Positions 7,849 to 16,921 are shown, counted from the first letter of the stretch. The stretch: DNA of 64,000 nt from JADCCX01 sp031431475 (GCA_031431475.1 JANPDL010000032.1:62001-126000); one strand, 5' to 3'. A program made the numbers and translations. Notes: generated from the sequence alone by a model not told the origin.

Positions 7849-9573
7849 ATGACTCCCGATACACTCCGTTCCGCCCGCTGGTTCGCGCCGGATGATTTCC
7901 GCTCTTTCGGGCATCGCTCGCGCATGAACCAATTGGGGTTCTCGGCCGAGGATTATGTCGGCAAGCCGGTGATCGCGGTGATCAACACCTGGTCGGAGAT
8001 CGCAACCTGCCATCAGCATTTCAAGACGCGGGTGGAGGACGTGAAACGCGGCATCCTGCAAGTCGGCGGCTTCCCCATTGAATTGCCCGCGATTTCGCTG
8101 ACCGAGGGCAAGGTGAAACCCACCACCATGCTCTACCGCAACTTCCTCGCGATGGAGACGGAGGAGCTGATCCGCTCGCATCCTGTTGATGGCGCGGTGC
8201 TGATGGGAGGATGCGACAAGACCACGCCGGGGCTAATCCTGGGCGCGATCAGCGCCGGGTTGCCCGCGATCTTCGTGCCGGCCGGGCCGATGCTGAGGGG
8301 CAACTGGAAGGGCAAGGTTCTGGGCTCTGGCTCGGACGCCTTCAAATACTGGGACGAGCGGCGTGCCGGCAACATTTCGGACAAGGACTGGCTGGAGATG
8401 GAGGTGGGTATCGCACGCTCGCCCGGCGTGTGCATGACCATGGGTACGGCCTCGACCATGACAGGGCTCGCCGATGCGCTGGGCCTGTGCATTCCCGGCA
8501 CATCCTCCCTCCCCGCCGTCGACAGCGGCCATATCCGCATGTGCGCTGACGCCGGACGGCGTATCGTCGGCATGGTGTGGGAAGACCTCACACCAGCGAA
8601 GATCCTCACCCATGCGGCGTTCCAGAACGCCATCGTTACCGCTATGGCCATGGGCTGTTCCACCAACGCCGTAATTCACATGATCGCCATGGCACGCCGC
8701 GCGGGACACGCCATCGGCCTTGATGATTTCGATGCGGCCTCCCGCAGGATTCCGGTCATCGCCAACGTGCGTCCCTCCGGTGACAAGTATCTGATGGAGG
8801 ATTTCTACTACGCCGGCGGCCTGCTGGGCCTGCTGTCGCGGCTCAAGCCCTTCCTCGATCTTAACCAGATCAATGTCATGGGCCAGACCTGGGCCGAGAC
8901 GCTGAACGATGCCGCAGTCTACGATGACGATGTCATCCGTCCGTTGGACAACGCGATCTACAACGAGGGTGCACTTGCAGTGCTGCGTGGCAATCTCGCG
9001 CCTGACGGTTGCGTGGTGAAGCCCTCTGCCGCCAAGGCGAAATTCCTGAAGCATTCGGGCAAGGCGGTGGTGTTTGAGGACTATCCCGATCTCAAGGCAC
9101 GCATCGACCTCGATGATCTCGACGTCACGGAAGACTCCGTGCTGGTCTTGCGCAATGCGGGTCCGCTTGGCGGTCCCGGCATGCCAGAGTGGGGCATGCT
9201 GCCCATCCCAAAAAAGCTGGTGAAGCAGGGCGTGCGTGACATGGTGCGCATCTCGGATGCGCGCATGAGCGGCACCAGCTATGGTGCCTGCATCCTGCAT
9301 GTCTCCCCGGAGAGCTACCTCGGCGGACCTCTGGCACTGGTGAAAACAGGCGACATCATCACGGTGGATATTCCCAACCGCTCGATCTCGCTGGAAGTTC
9401 CCGAGACGGAGCTGGCCGCGCGGCGCGCAGCATGGCCCAAACCTGCTCCGCGCTACGAGCGCGGCTATGGCTGGATGTTCAGCCAGCATATCAAGCAAGC
9501 GCATGAAGGTTGCGATTTCGATTTCCTCGAAACAGATTTTGGTGCGCCGGTATCCGAGCCTGCGATATTCTGA
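7849..9573 (+). CDS. IlvD/Edd-family dehydratase, probably a sugar-acid dehydratase
   Basis: 574 aa, full family length. LMGGCDKTTPGLILG and GVCMTMGTASTMTGLADALG supply the conserved Fe-S cysteines, together with an earlier cysteine in SEIATCHQHF. The C-terminal half carries DARMSGTSYGACILHVSPES. The pattern (short N-terminus, GSDAFKYWDERRAGNI segment) fits the sugar-acid branch such as L-arabinonate or related aldonate dehydratases better than the amino-acid biosynthetic IlvD. The reaction would be loss of water from a 2,3-dihydroxy acid to a 2-keto-3-deoxy acid. A GAAGG ribosome site precedes the ATG. The RraA-like gene starts 12 bases after the stop, consistent with a two-step dehydratase/aldolase pathway. 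Confidence 0.85.
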   Translation: MTPDTLRSARWFAPDDFRSFGHRSRMNQLGFSAEDYVGKPVIAVINTWSEIATCHQHFKTRVEDVKRGILQVGGFPIELPAISLTEGKVKPTTMLYRNFLAMETEELIRSHPVDGAVLMGGCDKTTPGLILGAISAGLPAIFVPAGPMLRGNWKGKVLGSGSDAFKYWDERRAGNISDKDWLEMEVGIARSPGVCMTMGTASTMTGLADALGLCIPGTSSLPAVDSGHIRMCADAGRRIVGMVWEDLTPAKILTHAAFQNAIVTAMAMGCSTNAVIHMIAMARRAGHAIGLDDFDAASRRIPVIANVRPSGDKYLMEDFYYAGGLLGLLSRLKPFLDLNQINVMGQTWAETLNDAAVYDDDVIRPLDNAIYNEGALAVLRGNLAPDGCVVKPSAAKAKFLKHSGKAVVFEDYPDLKARIDLDDLDVTEDSVLVLRNAGPLGGPGMPEWGMLPIPKKLVKQGVRDMVRISDARMSGTSYGACILHVSPESYLGGPLALVKTGDIITVDIPNRSISLEVPETELAARRAAWPKPAPRYERGYGWMFSQHIKQAHEGCDFDFLETDFGAPVSEPAIF

Positions 9574-9585
9574 AGGATCTGCTCC

Positions 9586-10302
9586 ATGCCCCTTTCCACC
9601 GCCACCCGCGCCGCCCTGATGAAGCTCTCCGTCGCCACGCTCTGCACGGCTCTGTTCAAGCGCGGCCTGCGTAACCAGTTCATCCAGGACGTGCGGCCAC
9701 TGAACCCCAATGGGCCCAACATGGTTGGTGAGGCTTTTACCTTGCGCTACATGCCCGCACGGGAGGACCGGAACGGTATCTCTGCGTTCCAGAACCGCGA
9801 CCATCCGCAGCGCAAGGCGGTGGAGGATTGCCCGCCAGGCTGCGTCATGGTCATCGACAGCCGGAAAGACGCGCGCGCGGCATCCGCAGGCGGTATTCTC
9901 GTCGCGCGGCTAATGAAACGCGGGGTTGCAGGCGTAGTCACCGACGGTGGTTTCCGCGATAGCCCGGAGATCGCGGAATACGCGATGCCTGCCTACCATT
10001 CGAAGCCGTCCGCCCCCACCAACCTGACACTGCACGAGGCCATCGATATCAATGGACCTATCGGCTGCGGAGATGCGCCGGTCTTTCCGGGCGATGTAAT
10101 CGTAGGCGACCGCGAGGGCGTCATCGTCATCCCGGCAGGTATCGCTGACGAGATCGCGGCGGAAGCCACAGAGATGACTGCCTTCGAGGATTTTGTGCAG
10201 GAAAAGGTGCTCGAGGGCCGCTCAATCCTCGGCCTCTATCCACCGACTGATCCGCAGTCGAAGGTCGATTTCGAGGTCTGGCGGAAGGCGAACAAGCGGT
10301 AG
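9586..10302 (+). CDS. RraA-family protein, probable 2-oxo-acid aldolase
   Basis: 238 aa. The core motif GVAGVVTDGGFRDSPEIAEY, preceded by the glycine pair in ASAGGILVARLMKRG, matches the G-x20-R-D metal/substrate signature of RraA/HMG-aldolase proteins. Members with this signature are often 4-hydroxy-4-methyl-2-oxoglutarate aldolases or oxaloacetate decarboxylases rather than regulators of RNase E. Its position directly after the dehydratase gene suggests that it cleaves the keto acid produced there; that is inference. It converges with the IclR gene, and the 33-bp gap contains the palindrome GCCGGATCCGGC (10308-10319). Confidence 0.8.
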   Translation: MPLSTATRAALMKLSVATLCTALFKRGLRNQFIQDVRPLNPNGPNMVGEAFTLRYMPAREDRNGISAFQNRDHPQRKAVEDCPPGCVMVIDSRKDARAASAGGILVARLMKRGVAGVVTDGGFRDSPEIAEYAMPAYHSKPSAPTNLTLHEAIDINGPIGCGDAPVFPGDVIVGDREGVIVIPAGIADEIAAEATEMTAFEDFVQEKVLEGRSILGLYPPTDPQSKVDFEVWRKANKR

Positions 10303-10335
10303 ATCCTGCCGGATCCGGCTCCTTCGGACACGCGG

Positions 10336-11148
10336 TTAGCCCGCATGATCCGCCTCGTTCGATACGACACGCCGTGAGGCAAACAACGGCGAGGTTGCGC
10401 TGGCCACTGCGATGTCGTGCGCAGCGGCTTCCAGCGCCGGATAAAGCGACTGGAACCGCTCCGCCGAAAGCCGGACGGTTGGTCCGGCGATGCTCAGGAC
10501 ACCTACCGGGTTTTCGCCGTTACGCCGCACCGCAACCGCCATCGAGGCAAGACCCGGTGCAAACATGTCATGGGTCATGCCGAAGCCGCGCTGGCGCGCC
10601 GCTGCCAGCATTTCCAGAAGTTTAGTCGGGCTGGTGGGCGCCAGCGGCCCATATTCCTCAGGCTTGCCGAAACCCTGACGGGCCACCTTCATCAGCGCTT
10701 CGTCTTCGGACATGGTCATCAGCCAGGCATGACCGCTTGCGGTGCAGGACAAGCGCGCTGACACATCGATATCGGGATCGTAGCGCAGACCGCGCCGCGC
10801 GCCTTGGGCGCGGGCCACCCAGGTCAGCCGCTCCCCGTCGATCACAGCGAGACGAACGAACTCCCCGGTTTCCTGCGCCAGCCGGTCCAGCACAGGCTGC
10901 GCGAAATCCACGATTCCCGCAGCGCCCATGTAGTCCAGCACCATGGCGACGAGCTTGGTCGAGAGCCCATATTCACCCTGATCCCGCAGCTGCTTGACGT
11001 AGCCGTGATCAGCAAGCTCAGCCAGCAGGCGGTGCGCCGCACTCAGCGGAATGTTCAGCTTTTCGGCAATCGCGCCCAAGGATTTACCCTCGGGATGCGC
11101 TGTTAGAACTTCCAGAATGCCGAGAGTTCTCTGGAGAACCCCGCTCAT
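10336..11148 (-). CDS. IclR-family transcriptional regulator
   Basis: 270 aa. The N-terminal winged helix reads LQRTLGILEVLTAHPEGKSL then GAIAEKLNIPLSAAHRLLAE, the standard IclR DNA-binding domain. The C-terminal ~180 aa form the GAF-like effector domain, with RRGLRYDPDIDVSARLSCTA and FGMTHDMFAPGLASMAVAV as recognisable family blocks. It is divergent from the Liv-type transporter operon and convergent with the dehydratase/aldolase pair, so it could control either or both. IclR proteins usually sense small carboxylates or aromatic acids. Confidence 0.9.
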   Translation of the reverse strand: MSGVLQRTLGILEVLTAHPEGKSLGAIAEKLNIPLSAAHRLLAELADHGYVKQLRDQGEYGLSTKLVAMVLDYMGAAGIVDFAQPVLDRLAQETGEFVRLAVIDGERLTWVARAQGARRGLRYDPDIDVSARLSCTASGHAWLMTMSEDEALMKVARQGFGKPEEYGPLAPTSPTKLLEMLAAARQRGFGMTHDMFAPGLASMAVAVRRNGENPVGVLSIAGPTVRLSAERFQSLYPALEAAAHDIAVASATSPLFASRRVVSNEADHAG

Positions 11149-11345
11149 ATCCTACTCCATGATATTCCCAAGTTGATATCCCGTTGCCGCCGTCGCAGGA
11201 TAACACTGCTATCGCGGAACAGGGGTGTCGTAGAGTTGCAAATTCAAAAGTGAAAAGCAATTCTATTTCTGATTTGCATTCCGTTTTAAATTGGTTATGG
11301 AAAAGCCAAGGGATAAAAAGGGGCGTCTGACCCCAAGGAGGAAAC
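11149..11345. promoter_or_regulatory. divergent control region between iclR-type gene and Liv operon
   Basis: This 197-bp gap is AT-rich in its right half. A loose inverted repeat GCAAT-N9-ATTTGC (about 11258-11278) could be an IclR-type site but is imperfect. The Liv binding-protein gene has an ideal AAGGAGG (11335-11341) before its ATG at 11346, so strong translation is expected. No promoter hexamers stood out clearly. Confidence 0.35.
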
Positions 11346-12479
11346 ATGGATCGTCGCGTATTTTTTGGCGCTGTAGCGCTGGCCGTCGCCAACAGCAGCG
11401 TTTCTGCCCAGGACGTCATTCGCATTCCAAACATCATCGAGCTGTCAGGTGGCGGCGCGACGGTGGGTGCTATGTGGAAGAACGCTTCCACCATGGCCGT
11501 CGAGGAAATCAACGCCAAGGGCGGCATCCTCGGCAGGAAAATCCAACTCGATTTTATCGACACCGGCTCTGATCCCGGCAAGGCGCGCGCTGCCATCGAG
11601 CGGGCTTTGGATGCCAAGCCTATCGCCATTTTCGGACCGATCTACTCCGGCTCGGTCAACGCGACCCTGAAGCTGACGAACGACGCGGAAGTACCGCAGA
11701 TCATCGGCGGCGAGGCAGGAAACCTGACGGCACAGGGCTCGAAGTACATCTTCCGCACGTCGTTCGGCCAGAACGTCTCGATGCCCAAGATCGCGGCCTA
11801 TATGGCAACTGATCTCAAGGCCAAAACGATCACAGTGCTTTACCAGAATAATGATTTTGGCAAAGGTGGTCGCAACGCGATTATTCCGGAACTCGAAAAG
11901 CGTGGCATCAAGGTTGTTGCCGATATTTCGGCCGAAACCGGTCAGGCTGATTTTGCCGCAGACGTCGTCAAGGCCAAGAGCGCCAATGCCGATGCCGTTT
12001 TTGTCTACATGAACGAAGAGGAAAGCGCCCGCTTCCTGATCGAAGCCAAGAAACAGGGCCTGGACAAGCCGCTGATCGGCGAAACCACGCTGCTCGGCCA
12101 GAAGGTCGTCGATCTCGCAGGAGCCTCCGCCAACGGCGTGCGTGGCCATGTGGGACTGACCGTCGATGCTGCCATCCCTGCCGTGCAGGATTTCGGCAAG
12201 CGCTTCGAGGAGCGTTACAAGTCCAAGCCTGACCACAACGGCATCAAGGGCTATATCGCCCTGTTCATGGTCAAGGCAGCGGCGGAAAAGGCAGGCAAGC
12301 TGGAACCCAAGGCAATTGCGGCGGCTCTGCGTGGCCTGACAATCACTCCGGACAAGGAGCCCGGCATCCTCATCGAAGCCTCATGGGACGAAACGGGCGA
12401 AATCGACCGCATCTCCTTCCTGGCTGAGATCAAGGACGGCAAGCAGATCATCAGCAAGACCCTGCCGAAGCTGAAGTAA
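11346..12479 (+). CDS. branched-chain amino-acid-type ABC transporter substrate-binding protein
   Basis: 377 aa with a signal peptide (MDRRVFFGAVALAVANSSVSA). The mature protein reads as a type-I periplasmic binding protein of the Leu/Ile/Val family: AVEEINAKGGILGRKIQL near the N-terminus, FGPIYSGSVNATLKL, then TVLYQNNDFGKGG and GHVGLTVDAAIPAVQDFGKR. Such proteins bind amino acids but also aromatic acids, amides and urea. With an IclR regulator and a shikimate-dehydrogenase paralogue in the same cluster, a carboxylic-acid ligand is as likely as an amino acid. A hairpin follows the stop before the permease genes. Confidence 0.9.
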   Translation: MDRRVFFGAVALAVANSSVSAQDVIRIPNIIELSGGGATVGAMWKNASTMAVEEINAKGGILGRKIQLDFIDTGSDPGKARAAIERALDAKPIAIFGPIYSGSVNATLKLTNDAEVPQIIGGEAGNLTAQGSKYIFRTSFGQNVSMPKIAAYMATDLKAKTITVLYQNNDFGKGGRNAIIPELEKRGIKVVADISAETGQADFAADVVKAKSANADAVFVYMNEEESARFLIEAKKQGLDKPLIGETTLLGQKVVDLAGASANGVRGHVGLTVDAAIPAVQDFGKRFEERYKSKPDHNGIKGYIALFMVKAAAEKAGKLEPKAIAAALRGLTITPDKEPGILIEASWDETGEIDRISFLAEIKDGKQIISKTLPKLK

Positions 12480-12500
12480 GCTTCTCAAAGCTCAGCAAAG

Positions 12501-12527
12501 CCCTGTCCGCCTCACCGGCGGATGGGG
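12501..12527 (+). terminator. stem-loop between binding-protein and permease genes
   Basis: CCC-TG-TCCGCC (12501-12511), loop TCACC, GGCGGA-T-GGGG (12517-12527) form a stable GC-rich hairpin just after the binding-protein gene, without a following T-run. Such elements after binding-protein genes usually stabilise the upstream mRNA or partly terminate transcription, which gives more binding protein than permease. Confidence 0.5.
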
Positions 12528-12581
12528 TATTGCACCAAAAGTGATTGGTTTAGTTCACCAGCAGCCCATTTCGGAGCGGTC

Positions 12582-13463
12582 ATGACCGACTTCTTCCAAT
12601 TGCTGATTGCCGGCATTGCCACCGGATCGATCTATGCGCTGGCAGCTATCGGCTTCACTCTGCTGTGGCAGACCTCGCAGACCATCAACTTCGCGCAGGG
12701 TGAGTTTGTGATGGTCCCTGCCTTCTTTGCGCTGGCCGGGATGTCCGCACTGGGCATGCCGTTCGGTATCGCCGCGATCTTTTCCATCGCCTGCGCACTC
12801 GCCATTCTCGGCTTTGCCTTCAAGCATGTGATCGTCGACCCCCTGATCGGCCAGAAGGGTACGCTACCGCTGGTGATCTCCACCATCGCTTTCTCGCTGC
12901 TCCTGAAGGACGGTGTCAAGGAATTCTACAGCGCAGAAGGCCAGCGCTTCCCGACGATCCTGCCCGATGTTGTCTATTCCGTCGCTGATGTGAAGATTTC
13001 GCTGGCGCAGATCGGTGTGCTGGTCGTCGCCGTTTCCACCATCATCCTGCTGCAATGGTTCCTGGGGGGCACCCGCACGGGCCGCCAGATGCAGGCAACG
13101 GCGCAGAATCCGACAGTTGCGCGCATTCTGGGCGTCGATGTCGAGCGCATGGTGCTTTACACCTTCCTGATCAACGCTGGCCTGGCCGCTGTCGCGTCGC
13201 TGCTGATTTCTCCCATTTATCTGGCCAAGTTCACCAATGGCGAGGTTCTGGGCCTCACGGCATTCGTTGCGGCTATTGTCGGTGGCTTCAATCAGGTGCG
13301 AGGTGCCATCGTCGGCGGTCTGGTCGTCGGCGTTCTCGACAATCTCGCGGCGGCCTATGTCTCGAGCCGCTACCGTCTGGCCGTGCCGCTTTTGCTGCTC
13401 GTGGTGATCATCCTGTTCAGGCCGCAAGGTCTGCTTGGGCGCCGTGAAGAGCGTTCGGTATGA
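12582..13463 (+). CDS. livH: branched-chain amino-acid-type ABC permease (LivH-like)
   Basis: 293 aa, hydrophobic throughout, with about eight helices. TGSIYALAAIGFTLLWQTSQ and INFAQGEFVMVPAF are the conserved LivH N-terminal blocks (GxxYALxAxGLxLI...NFAxGE), and AIVGGFNQVRGAIVGGLVVG is the conserved C-terminal block. I start at the ATG at 12582; the open frame begins further upstream, but those codons overlap the hairpin region. It overlaps livM by four bases. Confidence 0.9.
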   Translation: MTDFFQLLIAGIATGSIYALAAIGFTLLWQTSQTINFAQGEFVMVPAFFALAGMSALGMPFGIAAIFSIACALAILGFAFKHVIVDPLIGQKGTLPLVISTIAFSLLLKDGVKEFYSAEGQRFPTILPDVVYSVADVKISLAQIGVLVVAVSTIILLQWFLGGTRTGRQMQATAQNPTVARILGVDVERMVLYTFLINAGLAAVASLLISPIYLAKFTNGEVLGLTAFVAAIVGGFNQVRGAIVGGLVVGVLDNLAAAYVSSRYRLAVPLLLLVVIILFRPQGLLGRREERSV

Positions 13464-14548
13464 AGCGCCACTTTCCCCTTCTGCTGCTCGCCGTCGCGCT
13501 TGTCCTCGCATTCATCGCGCCGATGTGGCTGGGGCGCTACGGCAATAACATCATGTCGCTCTGGCTGGTGACGACTGTTGCCGCACTCGGCGTGAACCTC
13601 ATCATGGGCTACGCCGGACAGGAAACGCTGGCGCAGGCTGGTTTCATGGGCGTGGGCGCCTACACGACCGCGCTGATGATCAAGGGCGGAACGCTGGCCC
13701 TCTCGTTTCCCTTCGTGGCCGCACCGGTGACACTGGCCTGGTCGCCGTTCTCGCTGCTGACCGCCATGGCGGTATCTGCCGTTTTCACCTTCCTGCTGGG
13801 CCTGATCATCGGCTTTCCGGCCTTGCGTGTGCAGAAGCACTACCTCGCCTTCGTCACACTCGCCTTCTCCGTGCTGATGTGGCTTGTGTTCCGCAATGAG
13901 GAATGGCTGACCGGCGGTGTCTTCGGCATCCAGGATATCCCGCGTCCAAGCGTGTTCGGCATCGAGATGTCACCCTCGCGCCGCCTGCCGCATCGCTACA
14001 CCTACTTTATCTTGATCGCGACGATTGTGCTCGCGGCTGCCATGTGGTGGCTGGTGAAGTCACCCTGGGGCCGCGCCTTCACGGCGCTGCGCGAGAACGC
14101 GGTGAGGGCTGAAAGCCTTGGCGTGGATGTCCGGCAATACACGCTTCTCGCCTTTGCCATCGGTTCTGCCTATGGCGGACTTGCAGGCGCGCTGTTTGCG
14201 CCGCTGGTTGAGTTTATCGATCCAAACCCGTTCACCCTTGAGAAATCCCTGCTGTTCCTGCTGATGGTCGTGGTCGGTGGCATCGGGCATTTCATCGGCC
14301 CCTTCATCGGCGCTGCGGTGGCGGTGCTGCTGCCGCTGTGGATCGAGACCTTCCAGTCCTCGCTGGTAGGGGCGGGCTACACATGGGCCAGCCATGCCTC
14401 CTACATCCTGATCTACGCCGTCCTCGTCATCGGCATGATCGCTTTCATGCCACGCGGATTTGCTGGAGCGATCTCCTCGCTGCTGACGCCAAAACGTCGA
14501 CCACATGCGGACGTCAAGGGGCCGACGCTCGAGGGAGCCAGGCCATGA
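13460..14548 (+). CDS. livM: branched-chain amino-acid-type ABC permease (LivM-like)
   Basis: 362 aa. The family blocks NLIMGYAGQETLAQAGFMGV and GRAFTALRENAVRAESLGVD (the cytoplasmic coupling segment RENxxxAxxxGI/V) are clear, as is GGIGHFIGPFIGAA near the C-terminus. About ten hydrophobic segments are visible. It forms the heterodimeric channel with LivH. The start overlaps livH (ATGA at 13460) and the stop overlaps livG (ATGA at 14545). Confidence 0.92.
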   Translation: MKRHFPLLLLAVALVLAFIAPMWLGRYGNNIMSLWLVTTVAALGVNLIMGYAGQETLAQAGFMGVGAYTTALMIKGGTLALSFPFVAAPVTLAWSPFSLLTAMAVSAVFTFLLGLIIGFPALRVQKHYLAFVTLAFSVLMWLVFRNEEWLTGGVFGIQDIPRPSVFGIEMSPSRRLPHRYTYFILIATIVLAAAMWWLVKSPWGRAFTALRENAVRAESLGVDVRQYTLLAFAIGSAYGGLAGALFAPLVEFIDPNPFTLEKSLLFLLMVVVGGIGHFIGPFIGAAVAVLLPLWIETFQSSLVGAGYTWASHASYILIYAVLVIGMIAFMPRGFAGAISSLLTPKRRPHADVKGPTLEGARP

Positions 14549-15303
14549 GCCCGGCAACCGGCAAGACCGTCCTCGAAGTGCGCGATGTCGCCAAGTCCTT
14601 CGGCGGCGTGCATGCCGTGCGCGGCGTGACCTTCGATGTTTGCGAGGGCGAGATCCTCGGACTGATCGGACCCAACGGATCAGGCAAATCCACCCTGTTC
14701 AACTGCATCCTTGGCCAGCTCACTCCGGACAAGGGTGATGTGCGCCTCGACGGCAAGAGCGTGTCAGGGTTGCGCCCTTCCGAGCTGAACCGATTGGGGA
14801 TGAGCCGCACCTTCCAGCTGCTCCAGGTCTTCCCGGAACTGACGGTTCGCGAAAACCTGATCCTGGCGGGACAGGAGCATCAGGGCAGCCGTTTCGGACG
14901 CCTTGTCGGCAAGCGTGACGCCGGATTGACCGATGCTGCAAACCGCATGATTGCGTTCTTCCGCCTGGACCACCTGTCGGACGAGAAAGCCTCCGCCCTC
15001 TCCTATGGCCAGCAGAAGCTGCTGGATTGCGCCATGGCGTTCATGGCCGGTCCACGCCTCGTTCTGCTGGATGAGCCGGCGGGCGGCGTGAACCTGACGA
15101 TGCTTGCCAACCTGAAAGAGCGGCTGCAGGCCATCAACAGCGAGACCGGCGCCACCTTCGTGGTGATCGAGCACAACATGGAATTCGTGATGAGCCTGTG
15201 CACCCGCATTCTGGTACTGGCCGAAGGGCAGATCATCGCGGAAGGTTCGCCCGAAGAAGTCCGCCGCGATCCGAAAGTGATCGAGGCCTATCTTGGACAT
15301 TGA
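14545..15303 (+). CDS. livG: branched-chain amino-acid-type ABC ATPase (LivG-like)
   Basis: 252 aa. Walker A GPNGSGKSTLFN, signature LSYGQQKLLDCAMA, Walker B LVLLDEPAGGVN and H-loop VIEHNMEFVM are present. The LSYG variant of the signature and the AGGVN after Walker B are characteristic of LivG. I start at the ATG at 14545 that overlaps the livM stop; the longer frame upstream runs in another frame of livM and is not coding. Confidence 0.92.
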   Translation: MSPATGKTVLEVRDVAKSFGGVHAVRGVTFDVCEGEILGLIGPNGSGKSTLFNCILGQLTPDKGDVRLDGKSVSGLRPSELNRLGMSRTFQLLQVFPELTVRENLILAGQEHQGSRFGRLVGKRDAGLTDAANRMIAFFRLDHLSDEKASALSYGQQKLLDCAMAFMAGPRLVLLDEPAGGVNLTMLANLKERLQAINSETGATFVVIEHNMEFVMSLCTRILVLAEGQIIAEGSPEEVRRDPKVIEAYLGH

Positions 15304-15324
15304 GTCTTGGCCATTGAGGCAGCG

Positions 15325-16068
15325 ATGACAGCGGCAACCCCTGTTATGACACTCAGCGACGTTGTCTCCGGCTACGGCAAGATGACAATCCTCAACGGCA
15401 CCACGGCGACAATCCGGCGCGCCGCGATCACTGTGGTGATTGGTCCGAATGGTGCTGGCAAATCAACGATGTTTAAGACCATCTTCGGCATGCTGCCGGT
15501 GCGTACGGGCAAGATCGTCTTTGATGGCCAGGATGTGACCGGTTTCACGCCGCGAAAAATGCTGGATATCGGCGTGTCCTACGTGCCGCAGGGCCGCAAC
15601 ATCTTCCCTGAGCTTTCGGTCAAGCACAATCTGGAGCTTGGCGGTGTGGCGCTCTCGGACCAGTCCGCCCTGCCCGGTCTGATTGCGCAGATGATGACGC
15701 GCTTTCCCATGCTGCGGGAAAAAGCCGATGCGCAGGCCTCCACGCTCTCCGGTGGCCAGCAGAAGCTGCTGGAGATTGCGCGTGGCCTGCTGCTGAGACC
15801 AAAGCTGATGCTGATTGACGAGCCCTCCATCGGCCTCTCCCCGCTGATGGTGCAGGAAGTTTTCGGTATCATGACCGGGCTGAGGGATGCAGGTGTCTCG
15901 ATCCTGCTGATCGAGCAGAATGCCAAACAGGCTTTGCAGATGTCGGATCAGGCGCTGGTGCTTGAACAGGGCCAGACCCGCATCGAGGATACGGCAACAA
16001 ATGTGCTGGCCGATCCTAGGGTGGCACAATTGTTCCTCGGCGGCGGAATGCAGGTGCCCAATGCTTGA
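15325..16068 (+). CDS. livF: branched-chain amino-acid-type ABC ATPase (LivF-like)
   Basis: 247 aa. Walker A GPNGAGKSTMFKT, signature LSGGQQKLLEIARGL, Walker B LMLIDEPSIGLSP and LLIEQNAKQAL (the LivF H-loop variant with Q-N) are intact. The ATG at 15325 has GAGG at 15314-15317; a TTG at 15307 is in frame but is less likely. It overlaps the next gene by eight bases, so the shikimate-dehydrogenase paralogue belongs to the same transcript. Confidence 0.92.
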   Translation: MTAATPVMTLSDVVSGYGKMTILNGTTATIRRAAITVVIGPNGAGKSTMFKTIFGMLPVRTGKIVFDGQDVTGFTPRKMLDIGVSYVPQGRNIFPELSVKHNLELGGVALSDQSALPGLIAQMMTRFPMLREKADAQASTLSGGQQKLLEIARGLLLRPKLMLIDEPSIGLSPLMVQEVFGIMTGLRDAGVSILLIEQNAKQALQMSDQALVLEQGQTRIEDTATNVLADPRVAQLFLGGGMQVPNA

Positions 16069-16885
16069 GGCCCTGAACGGAGCCACGCGGCTGTTCCCGC
16101 TGGTCGGTGATCCGGTCGGACAGGTCAAATCCCCCAACGGGGTGACGCGGGCCTTCGAGGCGCGCGGAGTGGATGCTATCTGCGTCGCGATGCAAGTGAG
16201 CCCCGCCGACTTCGCCAACTATATCGCGACGATGCGCGCCACGCGGAATGTGGACGGAATCATCATTACGGTGCCGCACAAGTTTGCGGCCTATGAGGCC
16301 TGCGACAGCGTCAGCGAGAGGGCCGGTTTCCTGCGCACGGTCAACGTCATCCGCCGCTCTGACGATGGCCACCTGCACGGCGATATGTTCGATGGTCTTG
16401 GCTTTGTGGAGGCCTGCAAAGAGAACGGATGTGTTTTCACGGGCAAGCGCGCGCTGCTGGTGGGCACAGGAGGCGCGGGAACGGCTATTGCGCATTCCGT
16501 GGCGATGGCTGGCGTTGCGCGCCTCGCCCTTGCCGATATCGACACAGCGCGCCGCGATAATCTCGTGCAGCGCCTCGCCGCAGCCGGGTTTCCAGTCCAC
16601 GCCTCCGACAATAATGCATCGAGCCATGATATCGTCCTGAATGCGACCCCACTGGGCATGCGTGAGGGCGATCCCCTTGCTATCCGTCCTGGATCGCTGC
16701 GCGCGGGTCAGTTCGTCGGCGATGTCGTGACCAAACCCGAGGTGCCGCCGCTGATCGAAGAGGCTCGCGCGCTTGGGCTTGCCACCAGCAACGGCGTTGC
16801 GATGTTCGCCAAGGTGCGCGATCTGCTCGTCGATTTCCTGCTGGGGCCTGACCCACAGACCGGCAGATCCGCCAGAGCGGCATGA
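16061..16885 (+). CDS. shikimate/quinate dehydrogenase-family protein, probably NAD-dependent catabolic paralogue
   Basis: 274 aa, family length. The catalytic lysine sits in TVPHK (K74) and the partner aspartate in MFDGLGF (D111). The Rossmann glycine loop is LLVGTGGAGTA, followed by LADIDTARR, where an acid at the end of the second strand favours NAD over NADP. In AroE the substrate carboxylate is held by the two serines of the HSxSP block; here the block is VGQVKSP, so the first serine is replaced by valine (V22) and the histidine by glutamine. The enzyme therefore probably oxidises a different cyclic or hydroxy acid. Its gene overlaps livF, which suggests that its substrate is the transported compound or is derived from it. 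Confidence 0.82.
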   Translation: MLEALNGATRLFPLVGDPVGQVKSPNGVTRAFEARGVDAICVAMQVSPADFANYIATMRATRNVDGIIITVPHKFAAYEACDSVSERAGFLRTVNVIRRSDDGHLHGDMFDGLGFVEACKENGCVFTGKRALLVGTGGAGTAIAHSVAMAGVARLALADIDTARRDNLVQRLAAAGFPVHASDNNASSHDIVLNATPLGMREGDPLAIRPGSLRAGQFVGDVVTKPEVPPLIEEARALGLATSNGVAMFAKVRDLLVDFLLGPDPQTGRSARAA

Positions 16886-16921
16886 TCCGGGATATCGCCA
16901 CGATTGCGACAGGCGCTCGCC

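Noticed and set aside
8233..9804. 523-aa open frame on the minus strand across the dehydratase gene
   Set aside because: It is the shadow of a GC-rich gene whose plus-strand product has full family motifs; the antisense product is low-complexity with many His/Arg/Gln and no recognisable domain.
11320..11334. GGGG-N7-CCCC mini-hairpin near the Liv binding-protein ribosome site
   Set aside because: Four-base arms are expected by chance in this composition; there is no matching alternative structure to call a riboswitch.
14338..14544. N-terminal extension of livG
   Set aside because: It lies wholly within livM in another frame; the ATG at 14545 overlaps the livM stop as usual.
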